From the NCBI RefSeq assembly GCF_000170955.2, contig NZ_ABCY02000001.1, forward strand, positions 1 through 64,000: a stretch of 64,000 bases of DNA, read 5' to 3'. A program made the position numbers and the translations under genes. This DNA comes from Borreliella valaisiana VS116 (GTDB lineage: Bacteria > Spirochaetota > Spirochaetia > Borreliales > Borreliaceae). The notes under the pieces are model-generated. The model was not told where the DNA came from, made no database searches, and saw only the letters and a program-made list of their open reading frames with translations. Position 1 is the stretch's first letter. Each line of letters opens with the position of its first letter. This document shows, one piece after another, positions 1 through 8,196 of the stretch.

Positions 1-2
1 CT

Positions 3-256
3 AAAAACCCCAATAGATATAATATATTATTATTATCAAGTTCTATAAAAATAGTTTCACATATTTACTTACATACATATTTACATATTTACATATTTAT
101 TACTATAATTATATTTTTAATAATTTTAATTTCTATTTATTCTAATAATTTGGAATATTTAAAAAAAATATAGATTCAAAGGTTTTAGGAACTATAACTT
201 CTACTAATAGTACAATATCTCGTATATTTTCATTTTTAGCGTTAGCTATATGTTAA
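3..256 (+). pseudogene. Remnant of an integral membrane transporter (C-terminal part, MFS-like), frameshifted, open to the window edge
   Basis: One frame is open from the left edge to a TAG at 171-173 and encodes a hydrophobic membrane segment. After an A8 tract at 161-168 the reading continues in another frame to a TAA at 254-256. Adding one A to the tract would join the two into YLKKNIDSKVLGTITSTNS followed by another hydrophobic stretch. A loop of this kind followed by a membrane helix resembles the cytoplasmic loop and late helices of major-facilitator transporters. Family assignment is by eye and tentative. The start lies outside the window, or the gene was truncated at the chromosome end. 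Confidence 0.35.
59..98. repeat. Short tandem repeat of the 8-mer ACATATTT
   Basis: Three perfect head-to-tail copies lie at 75-82, 83-90 and 91-98, with a fourth at 59-66 separated by a related 8-mer. The unit is not a multiple of three, so gain or loss of a copy would shift the frame of the membrane-protein remnant that covers it. Confidence 0.6.
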
Positions 257-639
257 GTTTTAACTAATTACAAATGCTATAAATAGTAGGTATATTGAAA
301 GGAAATTAAACAAACCCTATTTAATCTGATCTTGAAAAACTAAAACTTATTATTAATAATACTAAAATAAATAATGTTATAGGCGTTTTTAGGAATTTTT
401 TAGTGTTGTACCTCAGCAAATTAAAAAATATTTGAATGTTTAATTTTTTTTTAAATGTCCATGCTCCACAATATCTGATAAGCGAAATAGTAAACATACG
501 AATACAAATAAACAAATTGGTATTAGTAATCATAATTCCCCATTTCATTTCATTAATATTTTAAAAAACAAATTCTTCAAATATAATAAGACTTGTGATA
601 GAAAGGAAACATCAAAGATATTATTTTTATTCATTAAAA
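257..639. other. A+T-rich stretch without a supportable gene
   Basis: Only short open frames are visible on either strand, including a 75-codon minus-strand frame at 321-548 and plus-strand frames of about 40 codons. None has a convincing ribosome binding site or a recognisable motif. The position between two degenerate genes suggests decayed coding DNA, but nothing can be assigned. Confidence 0.5.
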
Positions 640-683
640 AATGATAACATTATTAAAATTTAAAGTTTAATAATGTTATCATT
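640..683. repeat. Perfect 18-bp inverted repeat with an 8-base loop
   Basis: Arms at 640-657 and 666-683 are exact reverse complements and are separated by eight bases (658-665). The stem is almost all A/T. It is longer than needed for a terminator and is followed seven bases later by a second perfect hairpin. It could be an old bidirectional terminator, a protein-binding site or a structure left from plasmid-type DNA; the sequence alone does not decide. Confidence 0.85.
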
Positions 684-690
684 AACTTTT

Positions 691-715
691 AGAGTTATTT
701 ATTTTAAATAACTCT
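691..715 (+). terminator. Perfect 11-bp hairpin with 3-base loop followed by a T-run
   Basis: Arms at 691-701 and 705-715 are exact reverse complements around a three-base loop. A T7 run follows at about 721-727, giving the layout of an intrinsic terminator on the plus strand, although the stem is poor in G+C. No intact gene lies directly upstream to use it, so it may belong to a lost gene. Confidence 0.45.
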
Positions 716-850
716 ATTCAATTTTTTTATCAACCTTTTTATTTATACTGACAAGCAATTTTTATTGATAAAAATATATCTATTTGTTTATTTAAAAAAT
801 TAAAATTTTTTCATATTTATTGTCAAAATAAAACATAATATCAATAATAA
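716..850. other. A+T-rich spacer, no gene seen
   Basis: The stretch between the hairpins and the ThiF-like remnant has runs of A and T, stop codons in all frames and no recognisable motif. Confidence 0.5.
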
Positions 851-1243
851 CCCATACCCGATGTAACTGAATTATTAATAAAGAAAGAAGGGCTTAATAG
901 TTTTTATTTACTAATATTCTGTTTGCCTTTGGTTAATAAACTTTATATTGAAAATTCTATTCCACTTATAAATATTGGATATCTTAATGATTTTTCAGTT
1001 ATTGGTCCATTTTATATTCCAAATATCTCATCTTGCTACTACTGTACTGAAATAGGAGTTATAAAAAAGTCATCATCTTCTAAATTAGAAAGTAAAATAA
1101 TACATCATCTGATAACAGCCGCTAGCAATGATTGGTTTAATTTTTGAGTTAATAAAAATATTCTTACTGCTCATAACTTCAACCCCTATATATTATTATT
1201 AGCAGTAGTCTTTATCGTAATCGAACATAAGCTCTTATTATAG
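851..1243 (+). pseudogene. Remnant of a ThiF/MccB-like (E1-type) adenylyltransferase
   Basis: The frame is open from 851, crosses one in-frame TGA at 1145-1147 and ends at TAG 1241-1243. The core reads IPLINIGYLNDFSVIGPFYI, then SSCYYC. This is the pattern of E1-like enzymes after the active region: a hydrophobic strand, a glycine-rich turn, G-P-x-x-x-P, and then the first zinc-binding CxxC. The N-terminal Rossmann nucleotide-binding part and the second CxxC are missing, so it cannot be a working enzyme. The family includes ThiF, MoeB and MccB, the peptide-adenylating enzyme of microcin C. A transporter-like remnant lies upstream on the same strand. Which subfamily it came from is inference. 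Confidence 0.5.
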
Positions 1244-1486
1244 ACGAAATATAATCTTCTCCTTTTTTTGTTTTTTTAATGCTTCAAAATTACCAAGCAA
1301 AATGCTAAAATCTTCTTTGGTTAATGAGTAAATACTAGCTACAATAAAATTACTTTCATTTTCTTTTTCTTTAAAAAATTCATCTTTTACATTTAGATTT
1401 AATATTTTATTAATTTTTTCTTTATTAAAATATCAAAATCAAAATATTCCAAGTAAAGTAAATATTTAAAGTTCTCAGGGTCATTT
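1238..1486 (-). pseudogene. Detached C-terminal coding remnant of the GH3 glycosidase gene
   Basis: Directly after the stop of the GH3 gene the minus strand stays protein-like in other frames. Removing one base near 1492 continues the GH3 frame into AKNDPENFKYLLYLEYFDFD. Adding one base near 1424 then continues it into NKEKINKILNLNVKDEFF and on to a TAA at 1238-1240. About 80 codons are recovered this way. The ancestral protein therefore probably had a longer C-terminus, lost here through two single-base changes. Sequencing error in A/T runs is the alternative. Confidence 0.6.
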
Positions 1487-2518
1487 TTAGCTATCAATAA
1501 AAGGGATAAGAACTATATTCATACCTGAATTTAAAGACTTTTTAATAGCATTTTTAATATTAGAAAAACTTTTTGTAATTGCTTCCATATCATAAGAATC
1601 TGTCATCATAATACCAGTAATATTTAAATTTTCCCTTATAATATTTACAATACTTTTGGACATACTAGTTATATCTTTAGAAATTTTAGGAACATTTACA
1701 TGGCCAATCATGATAAATTTAGCAGCCCTACCAAAAACAAACGGTATGAAATTATTTAGCATTAAAAAGCTTTTACTATAAGGCAAAACCGCCAAATATT
1801 TATGTGTATCTATGGTTGTTCCCCCTAATCCAGGAAAATGTTTAATTGCCGAAAATACTCCATGATTCTGCATACCGTCAATAAAAGCTTCTACCATAAG
1901 TCCAATATCATAGGCAGAATATCCTCCAAATGTTCTATTTAGTAAAGGGGTATGTGGCACAAATTTTATGTCAGCAACTGGGGCCATATTTAAATTAATA
2001 CCCAACCTGCGCAATTGTTTAGCAAGAACTTCACCAATTTTATAAATAAGATGCAAATCTTTAACACTCCCCACATACTCCATAGCTGGAAAATTATAAA
2101 CTCCCATTTTTTTATTTTCACCAGCTCTACTAACTATCCCCCCCTCTTCATCAATAGCAATAAAAATATCATGTCCAATATGACTTTTTATTGCATTAAT
2201 CAATCCTTTTGTCTGCTCAGCATCTTTTAAATTTTCTCTAAATAAAATTACACCAACGGGATTAATCTTTTTTATTCTATCAATATCATCAATGTCAAGC
2301 CCTTGAACATTCTTTAAATTTGTTAAATTTCTAATCCCAATAAGTAAGTTTCTATCTTTTAAAATAGTTTGAAAATCAAATTCACCTAAAAATTTCATCA
2401 AATCTACAAGATCTGATTTATCCTTATTAAAATATTCATAATCTATTTCTGGTAAAGATTCTATCGCAAATAAATTTAAACAAACAAAGATAAAAGGTAA
2501 AGCTTTCAAAAAGTCCAT
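1487..2518 (-). CDS. Glycoside hydrolase family 3 protein (NagZ-like beta-N-acetylhexosaminidase), secreted, C-terminus frameshifted
   Basis: The 343-residue protein begins with a hydrophobic signal sequence (about residues 1-18), so it acts outside the cytoplasm. GH3 motifs are all visible: DEEGG at 123-127, KHFPG at 226-230, the D-T-H acid/base dyad at 237-239 and the nucleophile Asp307 in MMTDSYDM. NagZ enzymes cleave terminal GlcNAc from muropeptides or chitooligosaccharides; the real substrate here is not known. The barrel ends at the stop, but about 80 further codons lie beyond two frameshifts. The start overlaps the end of the upstream gene by 13 bases, suggesting co-transcription. Confidence 0.85.
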   Translation of the reverse strand: MDFLKALPFIFVCLNLFAIESLPEIDYEYFNKDKSDLVDLMKFLGEFDFQTILKDRNLLIGIRNLTNLKNVQGLDIDDIDRIKKINPVGVILFRENLKDAEQTKGLINAIKSHIGHDIFIAIDEEGGIVSRAGENKKMGVYNFPAMEYVGSVKDLHLIYKIGEVLAKQLRRLGINLNMAPVADIKFVPHTPLLNRTFGGYSAYDIGLMVEAFIDGMQNHGVFSAIKHFPGLGGTTIDTHKYLAVLPYSKSFLMLNNFIPFVFGRAAKFIMIGHVNVPKISKDITSMSKSIVNIIRENLNITGIMMTDSYDMEAITKSFSNIKNAIKKSLNSGMNIVLIPFIDS

Positions 2519-3984
2519 CTATAACACCCACGCAACAAACCATAATCTTTTAATAACAAAGCAGAAAGAGAACAATCCAAATCTTTAGTAGCATAATAAT
2601 TATCAACTCTCTTTTCACAATAATATTCATACCCATCTTCAAGATAGTTGCTATTAAGCAACATATCGATAAATAACTTTGCGGGAAGAAATCTTTTGCT
2701 TCTATCAACCGTTAAAATTAATGGGTTTTTCATTAATTTTAAAACTTCCCAAGTTATTTGCTCAACCGAAATATATTTGCCAACTTCCTTATCTTGCTCT
2801 ATAATTCTAATGGGCATTTTTTCTATTATTTCATCAATATTTTTTATCAAATATTCTAAATTAAAAAGCCCAGTAGCACAATTAAATAGTAGCTTATTAC
2901 CCTTGTTCTCAAATTCTTGTATAATCTCTAAAGAAATTCCCCCACCAATATCAACACAAGTTAAACGATTTTCACTATTTACTGCCAACACCCCTCCCTT
3001 AAAATCTGTATTACTTTTAAAACTAAATTCAAATCCAGAAGAACAATCGGTCAAAGCCATTACAGCAAGTGCTTTAAAATTGATTGTAAAGCCCATATTA
3101 TCAACATTACCAATATATATGAATCTTTTTCCAGATTCATAAAGCTGTAAATAAATATCTTTTAAAATTTTAAAATTTTGACCATGACCGGCAGGCAAAG
3201 CTAAAATCGAATTATCATTTTTATTATTCTTGATAGTAAAATATTGATAATTAGAACTATTTAGTTTTTCATAACAATAAACCAAAGGTTGAACAGCTGT
3301 AAAAATATCTTCTTTTTTAAAATTGCAAAAATTTACACTTTTAATCAAATCATCTACAAATAAATCATCCAAAAATTTTGAAATAAATTCATCCGTTTTG
3401 CAACTAGTCATTTGAAATATTGAAGGCTTAACCCTTTTACCATAAAAAGATTCATATCTTTTGGCAACCATCAAAAGATGTCTGATTTTCAAAGCTAAAA
3501 AGGAAAATCCAAAACTACCGTCTTTATTGATATAAGCTGGAGTTATACCCTTTGGAAATTCTCCAAATTTTTCTTTAAATTCAAGTATTTTAGATTCATA
3601 CCGTATATATAAATCTTCATTTACTCCCTTATTTTTAGCTAAATCAAAATAACTTGTTGCAGAGCCTCCATTTAAAATTCCAAAAGAAAGATACGGAAAA
3701 AGAATTAGTCCCAAATTTTCAAGATCATAAGAAGAAAAAATATAACAATCGCCTTCTTCTGAATGCAAAAACTTAGAAAAATCATAAAAATATTTCTTTA
3801 AATTATTTTCAACCAAACCTTTCTTAAGTTTAAACCTCAAAATTTTGTCCGAAATATTAAAAATATTTTCATGATTATCATAAGGAAAATATTTAATGGA
3901 TTCAAAATTATTAATTCCTATCTCACCAGAATTAAGTTTTTCAAGTATCATTTCAGAAAAAATTTTATCAATTTTAATATTCAT
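2506..3984 (-). CDS. UDPGP-family nucleotidyltransferase-like protein (probable UTP-sugar-1-phosphate uridylyltransferase)
   Basis: The 492-residue cytoplasmic protein carries a diverged set of UDPGP-family motifs. ILNGGSATS near residue 100 stands where the family has its GG-x-GTR nucleotide loop. FPKGITPAY near 143 follows, then QPLVY near 232, LPAGHGQ near 265, YIGNVDNMG near 292 and a late Lys-rich segment VDRSKRFLPAK near 452. The usual Arg of the loop is absent. UDPGP enzymes form UDP-glucose or UDP-GlcNAc from the sugar 1-phosphate and UTP. The divergently transcribed neighbour is a phosphoglucomutase, which would supply glucose 1-phosphate. Family membership is fairly firm; substrate is inferred. 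Confidence 0.65.
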   Translation of the reverse strand: MNIKIDKIFSEMILEKLNSGEIGINNFESIKYFPYDNHENIFNISDKILRFKLKKGLVENNLKKYFYDFSKFLHSEEGDCYIFSSYDLENLGLILFPYLSFGILNGGSATSYFDLAKNKGVNEDLYIRYESKILEFKEKFGEFPKGITPAYINKDGSFGFSFLALKIRHLLMVAKRYESFYGKRVKPSIFQMTSCKTDEFISKFLDDLFVDDLIKSVNFCNFKKEDIFTAVQPLVYCYEKLNSSNYQYFTIKNNKNDNSILALPAGHGQNFKILKDIYLQLYESGKRFIYIGNVDNMGFTINFKALAVMALTDCSSGFEFSFKSNTDFKGGVLAVNSENRLTCVDIGGGISLEIIQEFENKGNKLLFNCATGLFNLEYLIKNIDEIIEKMPIRIIEQDKEVGKYISVEQITWEVLKLMKNPLILTVDRSKRFLPAKLFIDMLLNSNYLEDGYEYYCEKRVDNYYATKDLDCSLSALLLKDYGLLRGCYRWTF

Positions 3985-4123
3985 CAGTAAGAACTAAACC
4001 CCTTAAGATAAAGCTTTTAATATAAGCAAAAAAACAAATTTTCAAGTATAATAATATAAATAGCTATATTATTGATTAATTATAGCAACAATATGGCTGG
4101 AATATCAATGAGAAGAAATTTAC

Positions 4124-5911
4124 ATGCTTAAACAATATTCACTTAACATAAAAAATTTAAAAAAAGCTTTTGACGAGATGATATTTTCTCCTTCAGGATT
4201 TAGAAAAATCTTTGCAAAATCAAAAAACAAAGATTCAACAGAAAATGAAATAGGTAATGAAGATAAAGTACTAATAGCACTAATAATCTTTACAATATCA
4301 AATTATTTTAAAAATGAGTCCAATCCCTATATTGGATTAGGATTGGATTCAAGACCCACTGGCAATATTATTGCAGAAATAACAATCAAAATATTAATAG
4401 CAAATAAAGAAAAGATTAAATTTTTTGGTATACTTCCAATAACTGAAATTTTAGCTTGTACAAAAAACAGCAAAGATTTAAAAGGTTTCATTTATATCTC
4501 TGCAAGTCATAATCCAATAGGGTACAACGGAATAAAAATGGGATTAAACGATGGCGGTGTACTAAATTCTGCTAAAACTCATGAAATAATAAAACAAATT
4601 AAAAATAATAGTCAAAATGAAAAGTTAATAAACCATTTAATTAACATTCTAAATAAATTCAATGAAGACAAATCTCATTTAGAGTGTTATAACAAAACAA
4701 TAATATTAGAAAGAAAAAATAAAAACCAATCTTACGAGGCATATAAATCCTTAATACATAAAATAGCACATGAAAACGATATTAACAACAAAAATATCGA
4801 AATTTTAAAAAAAAGAATATTAAAAAATCCAATTGGAATAATAGCAGAAATGAATGGAAGTTCTAGAATTAATTCAATAGATAAAGAATTAATAGAATCT
4901 TTGGGATTGAAAATAGAATTATATAATGACAAAATAGGTATTTTTAAGCATAATATTATCCCAGAAGGAAAATCTTTAAATGAATGTAAAAAGCTTCTAC
5001 AAAAAAGATATATACAAGACAATTCTTTTGAACTAGGATATGTACCAGATTGTGATGGAGATAGGGGCAACCTAGTATTTATAGACAAAGCCACAAAAAC
5101 TGCAACCATCATAGAAGCACAAAAAATATTTGCACTTGTAGTAATTTCAGAGCTCAGCTATCTTTATTATACAGGAATAAAAAATAACATAGCAATAGTA
5201 ACCAATGATGCAACATCTCTAAATATTGAAAAAATTGCAGATTTTTTTAACGCCAAAGTTTATAGAGTAGAAGTTGGAGAAGCCAATCTAACAGAAATGG
5301 CAGATGATTTAAGAAGCCAAGGATTGATTGTAAAAATTTCAGGAGAGGGATCAAACGGAGGTTGCATAATATATCCTTCAAGGGTAAGAGACCCAATTAC
5401 TACCTTACTTAGTATCGTAAAATTATTAAAAATGAAAGAACTTTACCAAATATGGTGTAAATTATCTAAAAACTACTATAAAGAAAACTATAATTTAAAA
5501 GATATTTTAAATACAATAAATTTTTATAGCAATGTAATGGTATCATCTAATAAAGCCAATTTAACAAATCTTAAAATAGAAAATCAAGAAATTTTAAAAA
5601 GCAATTATGAAAATCTATTGATTAAAGAGATAAAAAGCAATAAATTATTTCAAGAATTATCAATAGTTGATTATGAAATCATTAACTATGAAGGCAAAAG
5701 ACAATCTAAGATTAGAACAGGAGATGCCTCTGGAGGATTAAAAGTACTATTAAAAACCAATAAAGAAATTGTTGCAACCTTATGGATGAGAATCTCAAAA
5801 ACAGAACCAGTAACAAGGGTGCTCAGCGAAGTTATTTATAAAAAAAGAAGCATTTTGTTCAAACTACTAGAATTTAATAAAAACTTAATCAAAAAGGCAA
5901 ATCTACCATAA
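4124..5911 (+). CDS. pgm: Phosphoglucomutase/phosphomannomutase family enzyme
   Basis: The 595-residue enzyme has all four family signatures. The phosphoserine loop is ISASHNP (near residue 126), the metal loop is CDGDRGN (near 310), the sugar-recognition loop is SGEGSNGG (near 410), and the phosphate-binding loop is RTGDASGG with RISKTEP near the C-terminus. It interconverts hexose 6- and 1-phosphates. It stands alone on the plus strand, divergent from the UDPGP-like gene. An out-of-frame ATG at 4108 gives only a six-codon frame, so the ATG at 4124 is the start. Confidence 0.92.
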   Translation: MLKQYSLNIKNLKKAFDEMIFSPSGFRKIFAKSKNKDSTENEIGNEDKVLIALIIFTISNYFKNESNPYIGLGLDSRPTGNIIAEITIKILIANKEKIKFFGILPITEILACTKNSKDLKGFIYISASHNPIGYNGIKMGLNDGGVLNSAKTHEIIKQIKNNSQNEKLINHLINILNKFNEDKSHLECYNKTIILERKNKNQSYEAYKSLIHKIAHENDINNKNIEILKKRILKNPIGIIAEMNGSSRINSIDKELIESLGLKIELYNDKIGIFKHNIIPEGKSLNECKKLLQKRYIQDNSFELGYVPDCDGDRGNLVFIDKATKTATIIEAQKIFALVVISELSYLYYTGIKNNIAIVTNDATSLNIEKIADFFNAKVYRVEVGEANLTEMADDLRSQGLIVKISGEGSNGGCIIYPSRVRDPITTLLSIVKLLKMKELYQIWCKLSKNYYKENYNLKDILNTINFYSNVMVSSNKANLTNLKIENQEILKSNYENLLIKEIKSNKLFQELSIVDYEIINYEGKRQSKIRTGDASGGLKVLLKTNKEIVATLWMRISKTEPVTRVLSEVIYKKRSILFKLLEFNKNLIKKANLP

Positions 5912-5983
5912 TAATTATTAATATTGTTTGATTTAAATAATAAGTTTATCACCACTATAAGTTTAACATAAAATCAATAATTT

Positions 5984-7036
5984 TCATTCTTCATTTTTTG
6001 TTTTTTTAGCACTATATTTTATTCCATTCCAAGTTTTTGAAAGGCCTATTAAATCTTTAACATCTTTTATTACTTTATTTGCAATAAACCTTGCCTTGCT
6101 GGTACCATCAAAAATAATTTCATCAACGTAATCTTTTTTTTTTGCTTCATAAAAACTCCTTTTATCCCTAATTGGCTTTAAAAAGTTATTCAAAGCTAAA
6201 AACAATTTCTTCTTAACCTCAACATCACCCACCTTGCCCTTCTTATACCTACTTTTAAGATCTTCAACTTCTTCATGATTACTATTAAAAATACTGTGAT
6301 AAATAAAAACAGGATTATTTTCAACATTGCCGGGAATATCTGCCCTTATTCTATTTGGATCTGTATACATAGACATAATTTTTTTTTCTAACAAATTTTC
6401 AGAATCGTTTAAAAAAATTGCATTATTAAGACTCTTACTCATTTTATTTTTACCGTAAATACCCACCAAAGGACGAGAATCTGTGAAAACAGATTCGGGT
6501 ATTGGGAAAAAATTATCTTTGTACAAATGATTAAACCTTCTTGCAAGTTCTCTTGTAAATTCAATATGAGATTCATTATCACGTCCAACGGGAACTAAAT
6601 TTGCCTTTGCCATTAAAATATCTGCACTCATAAGAACGGGATATCCTAAAAGACCATAAGGAATCTCTTTAAGTCCAGCCGCAATACTCATATCCTTTAT
6701 GCTTGGAATCCTTTGTAAACGCGCAACAGTAACAATCATTGAAAATATTAAATAAAGCTCAAAGAGTTCGGGTATGGCTGATTGCAAATATATACTAACC
6801 TTATTAGGATTAATCCCACAAGCAAGATAATCTAAAACCATTTCCCTAACATTATAAGGTATTGTATTGATGCTTTTCAAATCGGGTTTTGTAGTTAAAG
6901 TGTGCAAATCAGCTATAATAAAATATGTTTCATAATCTTCTTGAAATTTTAACCGATTTACTACAGATCCTACATAGTGCCCTAAATGAAGAGCGCCAGT
7001 AGGTCTATCTCCCGTAAGCATAACCTTTCTTTTCAA
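5984..7036 (-). CDS. trpS: Tryptophanyl-tRNA synthetase
   Basis: Class I synthetase of the TrpRS/TyrRS group, about 350 residues. The HIGH-type motif is TGALHLGHYVGS near the N-terminus and the KMSKS motif is GKNKMSKSLNN near residue 200. It charges tRNA-Trp. The start is not certain. A Shine-Dalgarno AAGGAG lies about eight bases before a TTG at 7036, another TTG lies at 7042, and the first ATG is at 7021. The gene directly follows the stop of the upstream membrane protein, so the two are probably coupled. Confidence 0.93.
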   Translation of the reverse strand: MKRKVMLTGDRPTGALHLGHYVGSVVNRLKFQEDYETYFIIADLHTLTTKPDLKSINTIPYNVREMVLDYLACGINPNKVSIYLQSAIPELFELYLIFSMIVTVARLQRIPSIKDMSIAAGLKEIPYGLLGYPVLMSADILMAKANLVPVGRDNESHIEFTRELARRFNHLYKDNFFPIPESVFTDSRPLVGIYGKNKMSKSLNNAIFLNDSENLLEKKIMSMYTDPNRIRADIPGNVENNPVFIYHSIFNSNHEEVEDLKSRYKKGKVGDVEVKKKLFLALNNFLKPIRDKRSFYEAKKKDYVDEIIFDGTSKARFIANKVIKDVKDLIGLSKTWNGIKYSAKKTKNEE

Positions 7037-7038
7037 AA

Positions 7039-8127
7039 TCAAATCTCCTTATCTTTGCTTGCAATATGACTAATATTGCTTAAAATCTCAGAACCACCTA
7101 AAAATACAGAAAAAGACTTTAACCAACTGATATTATCAACTATTACCTTTACAATCACAGTAAAAGGATAAGCTATTAAAAGGCCCACAATACCCCAAAG
7201 CCATCCCCAAAAAAACAAAAAACATAATAGCAAAAATGGTGAAATATCAAGTCTTTTTCCTTGCATTTTTGGCTCAAGAATATTCCCAATTAACATTTGA
7301 ACAGAAGTATTGTATATAAAAATATAAAGCACTATGTTTAAGTTTGGATAAAATTGAATTAAAGATGTTATTACAATAAAAAACACAGCCAATATAGACC
7401 CAATGCTAGGAATAAAATTGAAAACAAAGGTAAGAACTGCCCAAACTAGAGGAAAGTCTTGCCCAAACAAAGTCAATCCAATAAACACCAAAATACCTGT
7501 TAAGCAACTAACAAGAATCTTTATTCCCAAATATTTGCCAATTTGATTATTAATCGTATCTAGAGCTCCAATAAATCTAGTAGATACTGGCTTTTTAAAA
7601 GCTTTATCAAGTTTCATTCCAAAAACATGTATTTCTGAAAGCAAAAAATACAACAACAAAAAGACTACTACTAAACTACTTGTAAATCCAATAATCTCAT
7701 TAGAAGCTCTTGTTAAAAATGGATAAATGTAACCAGAGAAATTCATGTTATTAATAACAGAACTATCAATTTTATAACGACTAAGCACATCTTTCATAAT
7801 AAATGCCAATTGATTTTGATAGTAAGGCAATTGTTTTATTAAAACAGTAACACTGTAATAAACAAAATTAAAAATCAAATAAGAAAAAGAAAATAATAAA
7901 AAAAATATAAGAAAAACTATTAAAAATTTTGGAACTTTGAATTTTTCCAAAAAAGTATAAACGGGATAAACCAAAAACACCAACACTATGGAAATAGCCA
8001 AAGGTTTAAATACAGCTTCTGCTATTTTAAAAACCCCAATAAATATTAAAACTATGACAATAAAATAAAAAACATATTCTACTCTCCAAGGCCTTAATCC
8101 TTGATTTGTATTTAAATCTTTAAACAT
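7039..8127 (-). CDS. AI-2E/PerM-family membrane transporter
   Basis: The 362-residue protein has about seven or eight membrane segments. It shows the late family pattern of NFIPSIGSILAV followed by a conserved LEPKMQGKRLDISPFL loop and a final pair of helices. Members of this family (formerly UPF0118) are exporters or sodium/proton antiporters; TqsA and PerM are examples. The substrate is unknown. A good ribosome site (GAGGG) lies a few bases before the ATG, and the gene ends inside the start region of trpS. Confidence 0.8.
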   Translation of the reverse strand: MFKDLNTNQGLRPWRVEYVFYFIVIVLIFIGVFKIAEAVFKPLAISIVLVFLVYPVYTFLEKFKVPKFLIVFLIFFLLFSFSYLIFNFVYYSVTVLIKQLPYYQNQLAFIMKDVLSRYKIDSSVINNMNFSGYIYPFLTRASNEIIGFTSSLVVVFLLLYFLLSEIHVFGMKLDKAFKKPVSTRFIGALDTINNQIGKYLGIKILVSCLTGILVFIGLTLFGQDFPLVWAVLTFVFNFIPSIGSILAVFFIVITSLIQFYPNLNIVLYIFIYNTSVQMLIGNILEPKMQGKRLDISPFLLLCFLFFWGWLWGIVGLLIAYPFTVIVKVIVDNISWLKSFSVFLGGSEILSNISHIASKDKEI

Positions 8128-8196
8128 ATTCCCTCTTTTAGTTTTTTTACTGCTTCTATCAACTAAACAAAAGTAAGTAAAATAAATTAAATAAAT

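Noticed and set aside
1..60. Hairpin telomere of the linear chromosome
   Set aside because: No terminal inverted repeat or telomere box is recognisable and a coding frame runs off the edge, so the true end is not shown here.
321..548. 75-codon minus-strand open frame in the left-end region
   Set aside because: No ribosome site, no motif, and low-complexity A/T-driven residues; looks like chance in a degenerate region.
2648..3142. 164-codon plus-strand frame opposite the UDPGP-like gene
   Set aside because: Shadow of the real minus-strand gene; no recognisable motif and low-complexity Ser/Leu/Ile content.
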